The notes: a model not told the origin generated them from the letters alone. A stretch of DNA of 64,000 nt from Bacteroidales bacterium (GCA_004558535.1 SFCP01000005.1:1-64000); one strand, 5' to 3'; numbered from the stretch's first letter, positions 15,721 to 25,499 are shown. Numbers and translations: made by a program.

Positions 15721-15756
15721 AAAAAGGGGAAAGCCAACAGGTGTCCGGCTTTCCCC
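15721..15756 (-). terminator. Hairpin terminator of module C
   Basis: On the minus strand GGGGAAAGCC (15756-15747) pairs perfectly over ten base pairs with GGCTTTCCCC (15735-15726), followed by TTTTTAG. It starts 13 nt after the -7 element. Confidence 0.88.
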
Positions 15757-15769
15757 CATGGGTCTAAGA

Positions 15770-15801
15770 CAAAGTTACGAAATATTTTCGGGAAATCCAA
15801 A
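15770..15801 (-). promoter_or_regulatory. Promoter of module C
   Basis: On the minus strand TTTG (15801-15798), exactly 20 nt, TAACTTTG (15777-15770), in the family context GATTTGGATTT. Confidence 0.72.
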
Positions 15802-15865
15802 TCGGGAATTTTGTGTTTTAACACTTTTCCCGCCATTGGGAGTGCGTCCCCATTCCAACAGGCGC

Positions 15866-16122
15866 TGTGCTCCACCAACTCGGCTCGGCGTGTCTGAACG
15901 GCAAAGTAGGTCTGTGCAAAGGCTATCTGCGGCTTGCGCGGGTCGCCATTCTGTGCCACAAGATAGCAGGCATAGCGTGTGAGCATAACGTCATCTATCT
16001 GACGCTCAGCACCTGAGCCTGTGCTAACCATTTTGTTGACGTCAATAAAATGGCCTTCTATAATTCTGGCCTACATTGCTGCATGCAGCTTTGGCTTTTT
16101 CAATTACTTTGGTAAAGTTTAC
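15866..16122 (-). pseudogene. Relic of dinD (DNA-damage-inducible protein D)
   Basis: Two minus-strand frames together match an internal part of Din[21 protein letters not shown] is read from about 16122; then, after a frame change near 16060, [19 protein letters not shown] and [36 protein letters not shown] to about 15866. The N-terminal part and the C-terminal half are missing. The 5' end touches the nfeD stop codon, and module C follows closely on the other side. DinD is SOS-linked and often mobile. This copy cannot make a product. Confidence 0.8.
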
Positions 16123-16583
16123 GCCTGTTTCTCCACGGTGATTTGTGCCTCGCTGACGGCAATGACTTTCACGGGTGTGCCTTCGGGGAGAAATTCGCCC
16201 GAGGATTTCACTTCCACCAGTTTGCCGCCGATGCGGGCATTGCCTATCAGGGCCAGGCGGGTGACGGCTGTGCCGCTGTCGCCCACCTTTACGGAGAGCT
16301 GTTCGGCGGTGGCCGCTGTGCCGGTCACGGTGCTTTTGAGCGACATGCGTTCCAGCGTGCGGCTGCGGGCAAACCACCAGATGAAGAGGGCTACGATGAG
16401 AATGGATGCGAGCAGGGCGATGCTGGCAGGCCCACTGCCGTAGACATTGTAAATCAGTACGTCGGCCACCACGAGGAAGAGGGAGGCAAAGATGCCGGCA
16501 AAGCCGATGCCGGGTACGACGAAGACTTCGAGCGCAAAGAGCACCAAGGCCAGGATCAGGAGGATGATAATCAGGGTAAGCAT
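16119..16583 (-). CDS. NfeD-like membrane protein
   Basis: A 154-residue short-type NfeD protein with three or four membrane helices in residues 1-72 (MLTLIIILLILALVLFALE at the start) and a C-terminal OB-fold domain (GDSGTAVTRLALIGNARIGG, then GTPVKVIAVSEAQITVEK). NfeD proteins work beside flotillin/FloA-type scaffold proteins in membrane domains. In many Bacteroidales floA follows directly; here a dinD relic and module C occupy that place and floA is absent from the window. It follows rsgA by 113 nt. Confidence 0.85.
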   Translation of the reverse strand: MLTLIIILLILALVLFALEVFVVPGIGFAGIFASLFLVVADVLIYNVYGSGPASIALLASILIVALFIWWFARSRTLERMSLKSTVTGTAATAEQLSVKVGDSGTAVTRLALIGNARIGGKLVEVKSSGEFLPEGTPVKVIAVSEAQITVEKQA

Positions 16584-16696
16584 AGGGATGAGTTTTTTTT
16601 GAGGCAGATGCTGTAAATGAGTGGTAGGGGCGGGCAGGCGGCCTGTGTGCGTAGGGCCGGCCCGGAGAGGCAGACGGCTGCTGCGGCGTCGTGGGG

Positions 16697-17638
16697 TCAG
16701 AACGCGGCGCGATACTTGCCTTCGTCCTTGTCCTCGAGCATGGAGAGGTAGGAGGCGTAGCGGCTCAGGGCGATGCGGCCCTGCTCCACTGCTTCGAGCA
16801 CGGCACAGCCCGGTTCGCGGGTGTGGGTGCAGTTTGAGAAGCGGCAGTCGGCAGCAGTGTGGAAGATTTCGCGGAAGTAGTGCGACACTTCGCCTTCGTC
16901 CATGTCGAAGGTGCCGAAGCCCTTGATGCCCGGAATGTCAATCAGGCTTCCGCCGTCGGGCATGGTATAGAGCTCGCTGAAGGTGGTCGTGTGCATGCCC
17001 GTGCCGTGTACGGCAGAGATTTCGGCGGTGCGTGCGTGTGCGCCGGGCACCAAGAGGTTGAGCAGGGTGGACTTGCCCACGCCGGAATGGCCGGCCAGCA
17101 GCGTGATGCCGCTTTGCAGGCAGGTGCGCAGGGCTTCGATGCCCGTGCCGAGTCGGGCAGAGAGCGAGAAGCATTCGTAGCCGATGCCGGTGTATAGGGC
17201 CTGGAGTTCGGCGGCCCGTGCCTGCTCGTCGGGAGAAAGGTCGTCGGCCTTGTTGAACCCCAGCAGGACGGGTACGCGATAGGCTTCGGCTGAGGCGAGG
17301 AAGCGGTCGATAAAGGTGGTGGAGGTTTCGGGCCGCGCCACGGTGACAAGGAGCAATGCGCGGTCCACGTTGGCGGCCAGGATATGGCTTTGCTTCGACA
17401 GGTTCGAGGCTTTGCGGATGATGTAGTTGCGCCGCTCGTCGATTTCGACGATGAAGGCGGCGTCGGCGGCCGAGGGCACCACCGTCACCCCGTCTCCCAC
17501 GGCTACGGGATTGGTGGAGCGGATGCCGCGCAGGCGGAAGTTGCCCTTGACGCGGCAGGGGAGCAGCTGCCCGTCGTCTGTGCGCACCTCGTAGTGGCTG
17601 CCGGTGCTGCGTACCACCGTTCCGTGAATTTTTGTCAT
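16697..17638 (-). CDS. rsgA: Ribosome small subunit-dependent GTPase A
   Basis: This 313-residue circularly permuted GTPase helps the 30S subunit mature and checks the decoding centre. The N-terminal OB domain (GTVVRSTGSHYEVRTDDGQ) is followed by permuted G motifs: NKADD near residue 130, P-loop GHSGVGKSTLLN near 185 and DIPGIKGFG near 235. The C-terminal zinc knuckle is CRFSNCTHTREPGCAV. Length and domain order are normal. It lies between frr (153 nt upstream) and nfeD. Confidence 0.95.
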   Translation of the reverse strand: MTKIHGTVVRSTGSHYEVRTDDGQLLPCRVKGNFRLRGIRSTNPVAVGDGVTVVPSAADAAFIVEIDERRNYIIRKASNLSKQSHILAANVDRALLLVTVARPETSTTFIDRFLASAEAYRVPVLLGFNKADDLSPDEQARAAELQALYTGIGYECFSLSARLGTGIEALRTCLQSGITLLAGHSGVGKSTLLNLLVPGAHARTAEISAVHGTGMHTTTFSELYTMPDGGSLIDIPGIKGFGTFDMDEGEVSHYFREIFHTAADCRFSNCTHTREPGCAVLEAVEQGRIALSRYASYLSMLEDKDEGKYRAAF

Positions 17639-17791
17639 GTATCTTCTCGGTTACATTCAAGCGGGAGGGGGCCTATTCATTGTATGAAAGACCTCCCTCC
17701 CACGGTTGTTGTTGACAGAAAGTGCCGGATGCGGCTGCCCGTCGGGGCACAGGCGACTGGCCGATGGCTCCGGCTTTGCGGTGCAAGGGGG

Positions 17792-18352
17792 TTACACCGT
17801 CATGATTTCCTTGTTCTTGGCGGCCAGGAGTTCTTCCACCTTTTTCACCATCTTGTCGTGGATTTTCTGCAGGTCGGCTTCGGCGTCTTTCTCCACGTCT
17901 TCGGGCAGTCCGTCCTTGATGCCCTTTTTCAGTTTGTCGATACCGTCGCGGCGGGCGTTACGGATGGCCACCTTGGTTTCCTCGGCTTCCTTGTTGCACT
18001 GCTTTGTGAGGTCGCGACGGCGGTCTTCGGTGAGGGGCGGGATGCCCAGTCGGATGATTTCGCCGTTGTTCTCGGGCATGATGCCTACGGGGCTGTCGAT
18101 GATAGCCTTTTCGATGACGCGAAACATGGACTTGTCCCACGGCTTGATGGCGATGGTGCGCGCATCGGGCGTGGTGATGGCGGCTACGTTGTTGATGGGT
18201 ACCATGGAACCGTAGGAGTTGACACGTATCTCGTCCAGGATGTGGACGTTGGCCTTTCCGGCACGGATGTGGGAAAGGGTTTCTTCGAGGTGCATGACGC
18301 TCAGTTCCATTTTCTCCTCACACGCGGCGAGGCATTCTTTTACGTCTAACAT
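17792..18352 (-). CDS. frr: Ribosome recycling factor
   Basis: A 186-residue protein that, with EF-G, splits post-termination ribosomes. Recognisable segments are LEETLSHIRAGKANVHILDE, the beta domain with MVPINNVAAITTPDARTIAI, and the long coiled helices with IPPLTEDRRRDLTK and the C-terminal KMVKKVEELLAAKNKEIMTV. Length is standard. Its promoter lies at 18492-18521. It heads the frr-rsgA-nfeD series. Confidence 0.97.
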   Translation of the reverse strand: MLDVKECLAACEEKMELSVMHLEETLSHIRAGKANVHILDEIRVNSYGSMVPINNVAAITTPDARTIAIKPWDKSMFRVIEKAIIDSPVGIMPENNGEIIRLGIPPLTEDRRRDLTKQCNKEAEETKVAIRNARRDGIDKLKKGIKDGLPEDVEKDAEADLQKIHDKMVKKVEELLAAKNKEIMTV

Positions 18353-18491
18353 GAAATCAGGAGTTTAGGGTTATCAAGCAGGTTTCCGGCTCCGCGCAGC
18401 GCTCCGGTCCTGCGCCGGTGAGGGGACTTGGCGCCCCGCGGACGAGACCGAAACGGCACTACAAAGGACTTAGAGCCGTTTTTATAGTCAA

Positions 18492-18521
18492 CAAAGGTAC
18501 ATATATTTTTTAGTTCGCAAA
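18492..18521 (-). promoter_or_regulatory. Promoter of frr
   Basis: On the minus strand TTTG (18521-18518), 18 nt, TACCTTTG (18499-18492), about 140 nt before the frr start. Confidence 0.6.
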
Positions 18522-18541
18522 GCCATCCGCGGGATTTTTTG

Positions 18542-18549
18542 TATTTTTG
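18542..18549 (+). promoter_or_regulatory. Possible -7 element of hflX
   Basis: TATTTTTG, 83 nt before the hflX start. No clear TTTG is found at the right distance upstream. Confidence 0.4.
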
Positions 18550-18632
18550 CAGCCTCGGAGCGGCCGCTTGGTTCGGCGAAGCAGGGCTCCGGCATACACG
18601 ATTTCTCATAACGCAGCAACTTTCTACTATTC

Positions 18633-19892
18633 ATGAAGGAATTCATACAATCCGAAGCCAAGACCGAAACGGCCGTGCTCGTGGGCCTCATCACCAAGCA
18701 GCAGGACGAACGCAAGACGGCGGAATACCTGGACGAACTGGAGTTTCTGGCCGAGACGGCGGGCGCAGTGACCGTGAAGCGCTTCACGCAGCGGCTGGAC
18801 GGACCCAGCTCTGTGACCTATGTGGGCAAGGGTAAACTGGAGGAGATACGCAGTTACATCGAAGCCGAAGAGGAGGCCGAGCGCGAAGTCGGCATGGTCA
18901 TCTTCGACGACGAACTGTCGGCCAAGCAGCTGCGCAATATCGAGCGCGAGCTGAAGGTGAAGATCCTGGACCGCACTTCGCTGATTCTGGACATCTTTGC
19001 GATGCGCGCGCAGACGGCCAACGCCAAAACCCAGGTGGAGCTGGCGCAGTACAGGTACATGCTGCCGCGACTGCAGCGCCTGTGGACGCACTTGGAACGC
19101 CAAGGCGGCGGCTCGGGCGGCGGTGGCGGAAAGGGAAGCGTGGGACTGCGCGGACCGGGCGAGACGCAGCTGGAAATGGACCGACGGATTATCCTGAACC
19201 GCATGGCCCTGCTGAAACAGCGCCTGGCGGACATAGACCGGCAAAAGACGACACAGCGAAAAAATCGCGGGCGGCTCATCCGCGTGGCCCTCGTGGGATA
19301 CACCAATGTGGGCAAGTCGACCCTCATCAATCTGCTTGCCAAGGCCGAAGTCTTTGCCGAAAACAAACTCTTTGCCACCCTCGATACGACGGTGCGCAAG
19401 GTCATCATCGGCAACCTGCCTTTCCTGCTGGCCGATACCGTCGGATTTATCCGTAAACTGCCCACCGACCTGGTGGACTCCTTCAAGAGTACCCTCGACG
19501 AGGTGCGCGAGGCAGACCTGCTGGTACACGTGGTGGACGTTTCGCATCCGGATTTCGCCGAACAAATCGAGGTGGTGAACAAGACGCTCCACGACCTGGG
19601 CTGCGCAGACAAGCCGGAGCTGATGGTGCTCAACAAGATGGACGCATATACCTGGACGGAAAAGGCGCCCGACGACCTGACGCCGCCCACCAAGGAGAAC
19701 GTCACGCTGGAGCAGCTCATGAACACGTGGATGGCCCGCATGGGCGAAGACTGCATCTTCATATCGGCGCGCGAAAGGCAGAATATCGATGCCCTGAAAG
19801 ACCTGCTGTACAAACGTGTGCGGCAACTGCACGTGCAGAAGTACCCCTACAACGACTTCCTCTTTGACGATTACACGGAAGAGGCAGAATGA
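18633..19892 (+). CDS. hflX: GTPase HflX
   Basis: A 419-residue ribosome-associated GTPase that can split stalled or stress-inactivated 70S ribosomes. The N-terminal HflX domain contains GPSSVTYVGKGKLEEIR and the glycine-rich linker GGGSGGGGGKGSVGLRGPGE near residue 155-175, followed by ETQLEMDRR. The G domain has P-loop GYTNVGKST near 221, the switch FATLDTTVRK, DTVGFIRKLP and NKMDAYT. The start MKEFIQSEAKTETAVLVGL fits the family. It stands alone, divergent from frr. Confidence 0.95.
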   Translation: MKEFIQSEAKTETAVLVGLITKQQDERKTAEYLDELEFLAETAGAVTVKRFTQRLDGPSSVTYVGKGKLEEIRSYIEAEEEAEREVGMVIFDDELSAKQLRNIERELKVKILDRTSLILDIFAMRAQTANAKTQVELAQYRYMLPRLQRLWTHLERQGGGSGGGGGKGSVGLRGPGETQLEMDRRIILNRMALLKQRLADIDRQKTTQRKNRGRLIRVALVGYTNVGKSTLINLLAKAEVFAENKLFATLDTTVRKVIIGNLPFLLADTVGFIRKLPTDLVDSFKSTLDEVREADLLVHVVDVSHPDFAEQIEVVNKTLHDLGCADKPELMVLNKMDAYTWTEKAPDDLTPPTKENVTLEQLMNTWMARMGEDCIFISARERQNIDALKDLLYKRVRQLHVQKYPYNDFLFDDYTEEAE

Positions 19893-20307
19893 CAGCTGCC
19901 GCGGGGAGATGTGCGACGCTGAGGGGGCTGCCGGTGGCCCCAATGGGACTGCCCGCCGTGCCAAGGCACCGATGCATAGTTGGTGTATAGTTGGACGGAG
20001 CAACCCTACACACGTGGGCGATTGACACTCAGGGATTTGCTCCTTCCGGTGTATAGTTTGCAGTATTTTTCGGGGATAAAAATTCGTATACGGGCGCGCG
20101 TGTACACGTGCGCGTATGCGTAATATCAATTAAGGTGTGGTCAAGGCGAAACAGGTCCTCCGGATTGGCAGGACTTCGGCCGGAAGCATCGCGCAGCATC
20201 GCCGCGGCAAGGCACTGCCTCCACGAAGAATTTGGCCGTGCCAGCGCAAAAATAAATCGCCAAGTAAATCCTGCGTACGAGATAAAGAAAAAAATAAATC
20301 CGGCAGC
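19893..20307. other. Non-coding stretch between hflX and the rimP promoter
   Basis: No coding gene or RNA family is recognised in these 415 bp. Two copies of GGTGTATAGTT lie at 19983 and 20049. A 29-nt run of strictly alternating purine and pyrimidine is at 20094-20122. The remainder is AT-rich near the rimP promoter. Confidence 0.5.
20094..20122. other. Alternating purine-pyrimidine tract, Z-DNA-prone
   Basis: All 29 bases alternate purine and pyrimidine, mostly GC and GT steps, with the palindrome GTGTACAC inside. Such tracts can adopt left-handed DNA under negative supercoiling. It lies 185 bp upstream of the rimP promoter. Confidence 0.7.
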
Positions 20308-20339
20308 TTTGGTGGATTTATAAAAAGTATGTATCTTTG
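20308..20339 (+). promoter_or_regulatory. Promoter of rimP-nusA-infB
   Basis: TTTG 20308-20311, 20 nt, TATCTTTG 20332-20339. The leader downstream is about 160 nt and contains the hairpin at 20351-20386. Confidence 0.75.
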
Positions 20340-20350
20340 CAGCGGTATGA

Positions 20351-20386
20351 GTGAGGGGCTTTCGAAAGTTCCTCACTTGTTTTTAA
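20351..20386 (+). terminator. Terminator-like leader hairpin before rimP (unit D)
   Basis: GTGAGG 20351-20356 pairs with CCTCAC 20371-20376. The stem continues through two G-U pairs and CTT/AAG to a four-base loop, and is followed by TTGTTTTT. It begins 11 nt after the -7 element. A second possible stem, GAGGT with ACCTC, lies at about 20412-20443. Because NusA is made from this transcript, attenuation with feedback is a reasonable inference. Confidence 0.65.
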
Positions 20387-20508
20387 GCGGGTTCTATAAA
20401 TTGCCAGAAATGAGGTAAAGTCCCTGCCTTTCGGCGACACCTCTTTCCGGCAAGCTCGCAAAACAAACCCGGGCGCAGATTTTATAGACTGTGACCCAAA
20501 GATTTGGC

Positions 20509-20976
20509 ATGACAGACAAGAAATTAGTTACCGACTTGGTGAACGAATGGCTCGAGGGCAAGGAATACTTCCTGACCGACGTGAACATTAGCCCCGACAA
20601 TCGTATCGTGGTGGAAATAGACCACGAGGAAGGCGTTTGGATTGAGGACTGCGTAGAACTGAGTCGCTTCATCGAGGCCCATCTGGACCGGGATGAAGAA
20701 GATTTTGAGTTGGAAGTGGGCAGCGCCGGTATCGGACAGCCTTTCAAAGTGCTGCGCCAATATGAAATTCATGTGGGCGAGAGCGTGGAAACCCTTGCTG
20801 CGGACGGCCGGAAGTACACGGGACTCCTGAAGGAGGTTACCCCTGACTACTTCGTCGTGACGGTTCGCGAAAAAGTGAAAGAAGAGGGCGCCAAGCGGCC
20901 GAAAATGGTGGACCGCGATGTAATCCTGCGCTACGATGAGGTCAAATGGACCAAGTACCTCATAGATTTCAAGTAA
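20509..20976 (+). CDS. rimP: Ribosome maturation factor RimP
   Basis: A 155-residue protein needed for 30S assembly. It shows the RimP N-domain (ISPDNRIVVEIDHEEGVWIEDCVELSRFIEA) and the Sm-like C-domain (VETLAADGRKYTGLLKEVTPDYFVV). The chosen start is ATG 20509 (MTDKKLVTDLVNEWLEG); a GTG 18 nt upstream is in frame but less likely. It is first in the rimP-nusA-infB order seen in most bacteria, with a 228-nt gap to nusA. Confidence 0.92.
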   Translation: MTDKKLVTDLVNEWLEGKEYFLTDVNISPDNRIVVEIDHEEGVWIEDCVELSRFIEAHLDRDEEDFELEVGSAGIGQPFKVLRQYEIHVGESVETLAADGRKYTGLLKEVTPDYFVVTVREKVKEEGAKRPKMVDRDVILRYDEVKWTKYLIDFK

Positions 20977-21204
20977 CAGCAAGACGCTCCCCGTAGGCCA
21001 AAGAGCCTCCGCGGGAGTTTCCTGCTTTCGGGCGGTAACCCCTGCCCCGAGGCGGAATAATCAATCAATAACAAAGCAACCCGATACAGGCATCGGCGTA
21101 ACCGAAATGGCGAGAAGCGACAAGTAAGTGCTCCCTGGGCGCTCCCTTGTGCGGAATGATGGCGACCCGGTGGACTGGCGGGATAAACACTCCTATTAAA
21201 ATTT

Positions 21205-22470
21205 ATGGCTAAGAAAAAAGCGGAGACCATGAGTCTCATCGAAACTTTCTCAGAGTTCAAGGAAACGAAAAACATCGACCGAACCACCATGGTGGGCGTG
21301 CTCGAAGAAAGCTTCCGCAGCGTTATCGCTAAAATCTTTGGCTCCGACGAAAATTTCGACGTAATCGTAAACCCCGACAAAGGCGACTTTGAAATCTATC
21401 GCAACCGAGAAGTTGTGGCCGATGGCGAGGTGGTATCGGAAAACAGGCAGATATCGCTGTCTGAAGCCCGCGAAATCGATCCTGACTACGAAGAAGGGGA
21501 AGAGGTGAGCGAGGAAATCGACTTTGCCAAGTTCGGACGTCGCGCTATCCTCACACTGCGCCAGACTTTGGCCAGCAAAATCCTGGAATTGGAGCACGAT
21601 GCACTCTACAACAAGTACAAGGATCGCGTCGGAGAACTGATTGCCGCCGAGGTATATCAGACCTGGAAAAACGAAACCCTGCTCATGGACGACGAGAAGA
21701 ACGAGCTGCTGCTGCCGAAATCCCAGCAAATTCCCCGCGACTTCTTCCATAAGGGCGACACCATCCGTGCTATCATCGACCGGGTGGACAATACAAACGG
21801 CAATCCCAAGATCTTCCTGAGCCGCACCTCGCCCGATTTCCTCCGTCGCCTGCTCGAAATGGAAATTCCCGAGATTACCGACGGCCTGATTACGGTTCGC
21901 AGCATCGCACGTATTCCCGGAGAACGCGCCAAGATAGCTGTAGAAAGCTATGACGACCGCATCGATCCCGTCGGCGCCTGCGTGGGTGTAAAGGGTTCCC
22001 GTATACACGGCGTCGTGCGCGAGTTGAATAACGAAAACATCGATGTAATCAATTATACAAGCAATCCCCGTCTGCTTATCCAGCGTGCGCTGAGTCCGGC
22101 ACAGGTGTCGAGCATCCAACTGAACGAGGAGGATAAGAAAGCCGACGTGTACCTGCGCCCCGAAGAAGTATCGCTCGCCATCGGTAAGGGCGGTATGAAT
22201 ATCAAACTGGCGTCCATGCTGACCGGATATACCATTGACGTCTATCGCGAAGTGGATGGGGATGAAGCTACCGAGGATGACATCTATCTGGACGAGTTCG
22301 CAGATGAAATCGACCAGTGGGTCATCGACGCTATCAAGGGCATCGGATTGGAAACGGCCAAGGACGTGCTCAACGCTCCCCGTGAAATGCTCATCGAAAA
22401 GGCCGACCTCGAAGAAGATACCGTGGATGAAGTCCTGCGAGTGCTTCGCGCAGAATTTGAGGAAGAATAA
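21205..22470 (+). CDS. nusA: Transcription termination/antitermination factor NusA
   Basis: A 421-residue RNA polymerase-binding factor for pausing, termination and antitermination. The N-terminal polymerase-binding domain occupies about residues 1-125, S1 about 135-200 and two KH domains about 230-370 (VGACVGVKGSRIHGVVREL and EEVSLAIGKGGMNIKLASML are the KH GxxG regions). A single helix-hairpin-helix-like tail follows, so it is shorter than E. coli NusA, as usual in Bacteroidetes. ATG 21205 begins MAKKKAETMSLIETF; MSLIETF at 21229 is an alternative. Confidence 0.96.
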   Translation: MAKKKAETMSLIETFSEFKETKNIDRTTMVGVLEESFRSVIAKIFGSDENFDVIVNPDKGDFEIYRNREVVADGEVVSENRQISLSEAREIDPDYEEGEEVSEEIDFAKFGRRAILTLRQTLASKILELEHDALYNKYKDRVGELIAAEVYQTWKNETLLMDDEKNELLLPKSQQIPRDFFHKGDTIRAIIDRVDNTNGNPKIFLSRTSPDFLRRLLEMEIPEITDGLITVRSIARIPGERAKIAVESYDDRIDPVGACVGVKGSRIHGVVRELNNENIDVINYTSNPRLLIQRALSPAQVSSIQLNEEDKKADVYLRPEEVSLAIGKGGMNIKLASMLTGYTIDVYREVDGDEATEDDIYLDEFADEIDQWVIDAIKGIGLETAKDVLNAPREMLIEKADLEEDTVDEVLRVLRAEFEEE

Positions 22471-22643
22471 CGGGAACTGCCACTCCATGCCGAGCTGTAG
22501 TCACAGTGACCTGCCTCTGTCAATCCGCCCCTCAGACCCTTTTGGTGGCTTGCCGATTTCTCCTGTCGGCTACATAGCTCGCCATGCTCTCTCCCTTAAT
22601 CCTCAAAACGTTCGAAATCCGAAAAATTAATCAACCGCCCAGA

Positions 22644-25376
22644 ATGAGTATTATCAGACTAAATAAAGTAATCAAGGAATTTAACGTGGGTCTGCAGACC
22701 CTGGCCGATTTTCTCGAGAAGAAAGGCTATAAGATAAACGTGTCGCCCAGCGAAAAAATCACCGAAGAGCAATACGAGTTGCTGCGCCATGAATTTGGCG
22801 CCGACAAAAATTTGCGTACCGCCGCTGAAAAAATGCTGCAAGACCGTCAAAAAGAAAAAGAAAAGGAGCGGAAGAAAACTGCTGCCCCGGAAATGATTGA
22901 GACACGCGTTCCGGAAAATCTGCGCCCGCAGGTAGCGGTCGAGGAAAAACCGACTTCGCAGCCCGCAGCCGAACCGGAAAAGGCGCCGGAAGAACCCCAG
23001 AAGCAGCCTGCTGCTCCCGAGAAGCCGGTAGCGGAAACGCCTGCCGTTGAGGTTGCTCCCGGCCCAAAGGAAAAACCCTCCGTCGAGGAACGTGCAAAAG
23101 CCATAGGCTCCGAGGAAGACGGCATCTTCAAGTTGCATACCACCGTAGAGGTGACCGGACCGAAAGTCCTCGGCACCATTGACCTCTCCTCGCTCAATCA
23201 AAACACGCGGCCCAAGAAAAAATCCAAAGAGGAACGCCGGAAAGAGCGCGAAGAAAAGAACAGACAGCAGCATCCGACTGCGGCAAATGGCGAAAAGAAG
23301 AAACGCAACCGCATAGGTAAGGAAAAAGTCGACGTAAATGCTGCCGCAAATCAACAAGGTGGCGAGCGCCGCAAACCCGGACAAGGCCCCGGCGCACCGA
23401 CTGCCGCACAAGGCGCCGGAAAGCGCGGAAAGGACCGCAATCGCAAGGCACAGCCCATCGTGAAGACCGAAGTGAGCGACGAGGATGTGGCAAAGCAGGT
23501 AAAGGAAACCTTGGCGAGACTAACCAACAAGCAAAAGGGCTCGAAAGGTGCCAAGTACCGCAAAGAAAAGCGTGAGCAGGCCCGTGCACAGCAGGAAGAA
23601 TTGCGACTGGAAGCCAAAGCCGAAAGCAAAATCCTGAAGTTGACGGAATTTGTGACGGCCAACGAGCTGGCAACCATGATGGACGTGCCCGTCAACAAGG
23701 TGATAGGCACCTGTATGAGCATCGGCATCATGGTCAGCATCAACCAGCGCATGGACGCCGAGACCATAGACCTCGTGGCCGAGGAGTTCGGATTCAAGAC
23801 GGAGTTTATCAGTGCCGACGTACAGGAGGCCATCGCCGTAGAAGAGGACAGCGAGGAAGATCTCCAGCCGCGCGCACCGATTGTGACGGTCATGGGTCAC
23901 GTGGACCACGGTAAAACTTCGCTCCTTGACTATATACGTAAATCCAACGTCATCGCAGGTGAAGCCGGCGGCATCACGCAGCACATCGGCGCCTACAACG
24001 TCACGCTGGAAAGCGGCCGACACATTACTTTCCTCGATACCCCGGGTCACGAAGCCTTTACGGCCATGCGTGCCCGCGGTGCACAGGTCACCGACATCGC
24101 AATCATCATCATTGCTGCCGACGATGACATCATGCCCCAGACGAAGGAAGCCATCAACCACGCCGTGGCGGCAAACGTCCCCATCGTATTTGCCATCAAC
24201 AAAATAGATAAACCGCACGCCAACCCGGATAAGATCAAGGAATCCCTGGCTGCGATGAATTTCCTCGTCGAGGAATGGGGCGGCAAGTATCAGAGTCAGG
24301 ACATCTCGGCCAAGAAAGGCATCGGCGTCTCGGACCTGTTGGAGAAAGTCCTCCTCGAGGCCGACATGCTCGAACTCAAGGCCAACCCGAACCGCAAAGC
24401 GATTGGCACTGTCATCGAAAGTTCGCTCGACAAGGGACGTGGTTACGTGGCCACCGTATTGGTGTCGAACGGTACGCTGCGCCAGGGCGACGTAGTCTTG
24501 GCCGGTACAAACTTCGGCCGTGTCAAGGCCCTCTTCAACGAGCGTAATCAGCGCGTACAGGAAGTGGGTCCCTCCCAGGCCGCCACTTTGCTCGGCTTCA
24601 ACGGCGCACCGCAGGCCGGTGACCAGTTTAATGTGATGGAAACCGAGCAGGAGGCCCGCGAAATAGCCAACAAGCGCGAACAGTTGCAGCGCGAGCAGGA
24701 TTTGCGTACGCACAAGATGCTCACCCTCGACGAGGTGGGACGCCGTATCAAGCTCGGCTCGTTCAAGGAGCTCAACATCATCGTCAAGGGCGACGTGGAC
24801 GGTTCCGTGGAAGCCCTTTCCGACTCCTTTATCAAACTCTCGACGGAGACTATCGCCGTCAACGTCATCCACAAGGGCGTCGGCCAGATTTCCGAGAACG
24901 ATGTGACGCTGGCTGCCGCCTCGCAAGCCGTCATCGTCGGCTTCCAGGTGCGTCCCAGCCAGATGGCGCGCAAACTGGCCGAGAAGGAAGGCGTCGAAAT
25001 TCGCCAATATTCGGTCATCTACGATGCCATCGAGGAGGTCAAGGAGGCCATGGAGGGCATGCTCGAGCCTGTCTTGAAGGAGGAACAGACGGCTACCGTC
25101 GAAGTGCGTCAGGTTTACCACATTTCCAAGGTCGGCTTTGTGGCTGGTGCATACGTCTTGGACGGCAAGGTGAAGCGTTCGGACAAGGCGCGCCTCATCC
25201 GCGATGGAATTGTCATCTTCACCGGAGAAATCAATGCCTTGAAGCGCTTCAAGGACGACGTGAAGGAAGTAACTACCAACTTCGAGTGCGGTATCAGTTT
25301 GACGAACTGCAACGACATCAAGGAGGGAGACATCATCGAAACCTTCCAGGAAATCGAGGTGAAGCAGAAACTGTAA
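22644..25376 (+). CDS. infB: Translation initiation factor IF-2
   Basis: A 910-residue GTPase that places initiator tRNA on the 30S subunit. The N-terminal winged segment ([20 protein letters not shown]) is followed by a ~250-residue lysine/proline/glutamate-rich linker, a second IF2-N domain near 335-385 and the G domain from about 412 ([44 protein letters not shown]), then domains II-IV. The start ATG 22644 matches homologues; the upstream in-frame ATG at 22584 would add an unrelated extension. It ends the rimP-nusA-infB cluster. Confidence 0.97.
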   Translation: MSIIRLNKVIKEFNVGLQTLADFLEKKGYKINVSPSEKITEEQYELLRHEFGADKNLRTAAEKMLQDRQKEKEKERKKTAAPEMIETRVPENLRPQVAVEEKPTSQPAAEPEKAPEEPQKQPAAPEKPVAETPAVEVAPGPKEKPSVEERAKAIGSEEDGIFKLHTTVEVTGPKVLGTIDLSSLNQNTRPKKKSKEERRKEREEKNRQQHPTAANGEKKKRNRIGKEKVDVNAAANQQGGERRKPGQGPGAPTAAQGAGKRGKDRNRKAQPIVKTEVSDEDVAKQVKETLARLTNKQKGSKGAKYRKEKREQARAQQEELRLEAKAESKILKLTEFVTANELATMMDVPVNKVIGTCMSIGIMVSINQRMDAETIDLVAEEFGFKTEFISADVQEAIAVEEDSEEDLQPRAPIVTVMGHVDHGKTSLLDYIRKSNVIAGEAGGITQHIGAYNVTLESGRHITFLDTPGHEAFTAMRARGAQVTDIAIIIIAADDDIMPQTKEAINHAVAANVPIVFAINKIDKPHANPDKIKESLAAMNFLVEEWGGKYQSQDISAKKGIGVSDLLEKVLLEADMLELKANPNRKAIGTVIESSLDKGRGYVATVLVSNGTLRQGDVVLAGTNFGRVKALFNERNQRVQEVGPSQAATLLGFNGAPQAGDQFNVMETEQEAREIANKREQLQREQDLRTHKMLTLDEVGRRIKLGSFKELNIIVKGDVDGSVEALSDSFIKLSTETIAVNVIHKGVGQISENDVTLAAASQAVIVGFQVRPSQMARKLAEKEGVEIRQYSVIYDAIEEVKEAMEGMLEPVLKEEQTATVEVRQVYHISKVGFVAGAYVLDGKVKRSDKARLIRDGIVIFTGEINALKRFKDDVKEVTTNFECGISLTNCNDIKEGDIIETFQEIEVKQKL

Positions 25377-25465
25377 ACCGCTCCGATGATACCCGGCGAT
25401 GGGGCGGCCTTGGTGAAAAGGGCAGGCCCTGTGGCCACGGGCAGATACTACGTACAAGAGAACAG

Positions 25466-25499
25466 GGCGGGTGGCGTAAAGTCTTCCCGCCTTTGTTCT
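25466..25499 (+). terminator. Probable terminator after infB
   Basis: GGCGGG 25466-25471 with CCCGCC 25486-25491 and a short T-rich tail (TTTGTTCT). The stem is short, so it may be leaky into cvpA. Confidence 0.5.

Larger units (their letters stand above)
15541..15826 (-). repeat. Dispersed intergenic module, copy C
   Basis: About 285 bp, read on the minus strand. A GTGTTAA box lies at 15824-15818; 16 nt; TTTG 15801-15798; 20 nt; TAACTTTG 15777-15770; hairpin terminator 15756-15721; 21-bp array 15704-15621; far box AATGTTAAGG at 15541-15550, whose orientation is reversed compared with the other copies. It abuts the dinD relic, which ends within about 40 bp of the upstream box. Confidence 0.8.
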
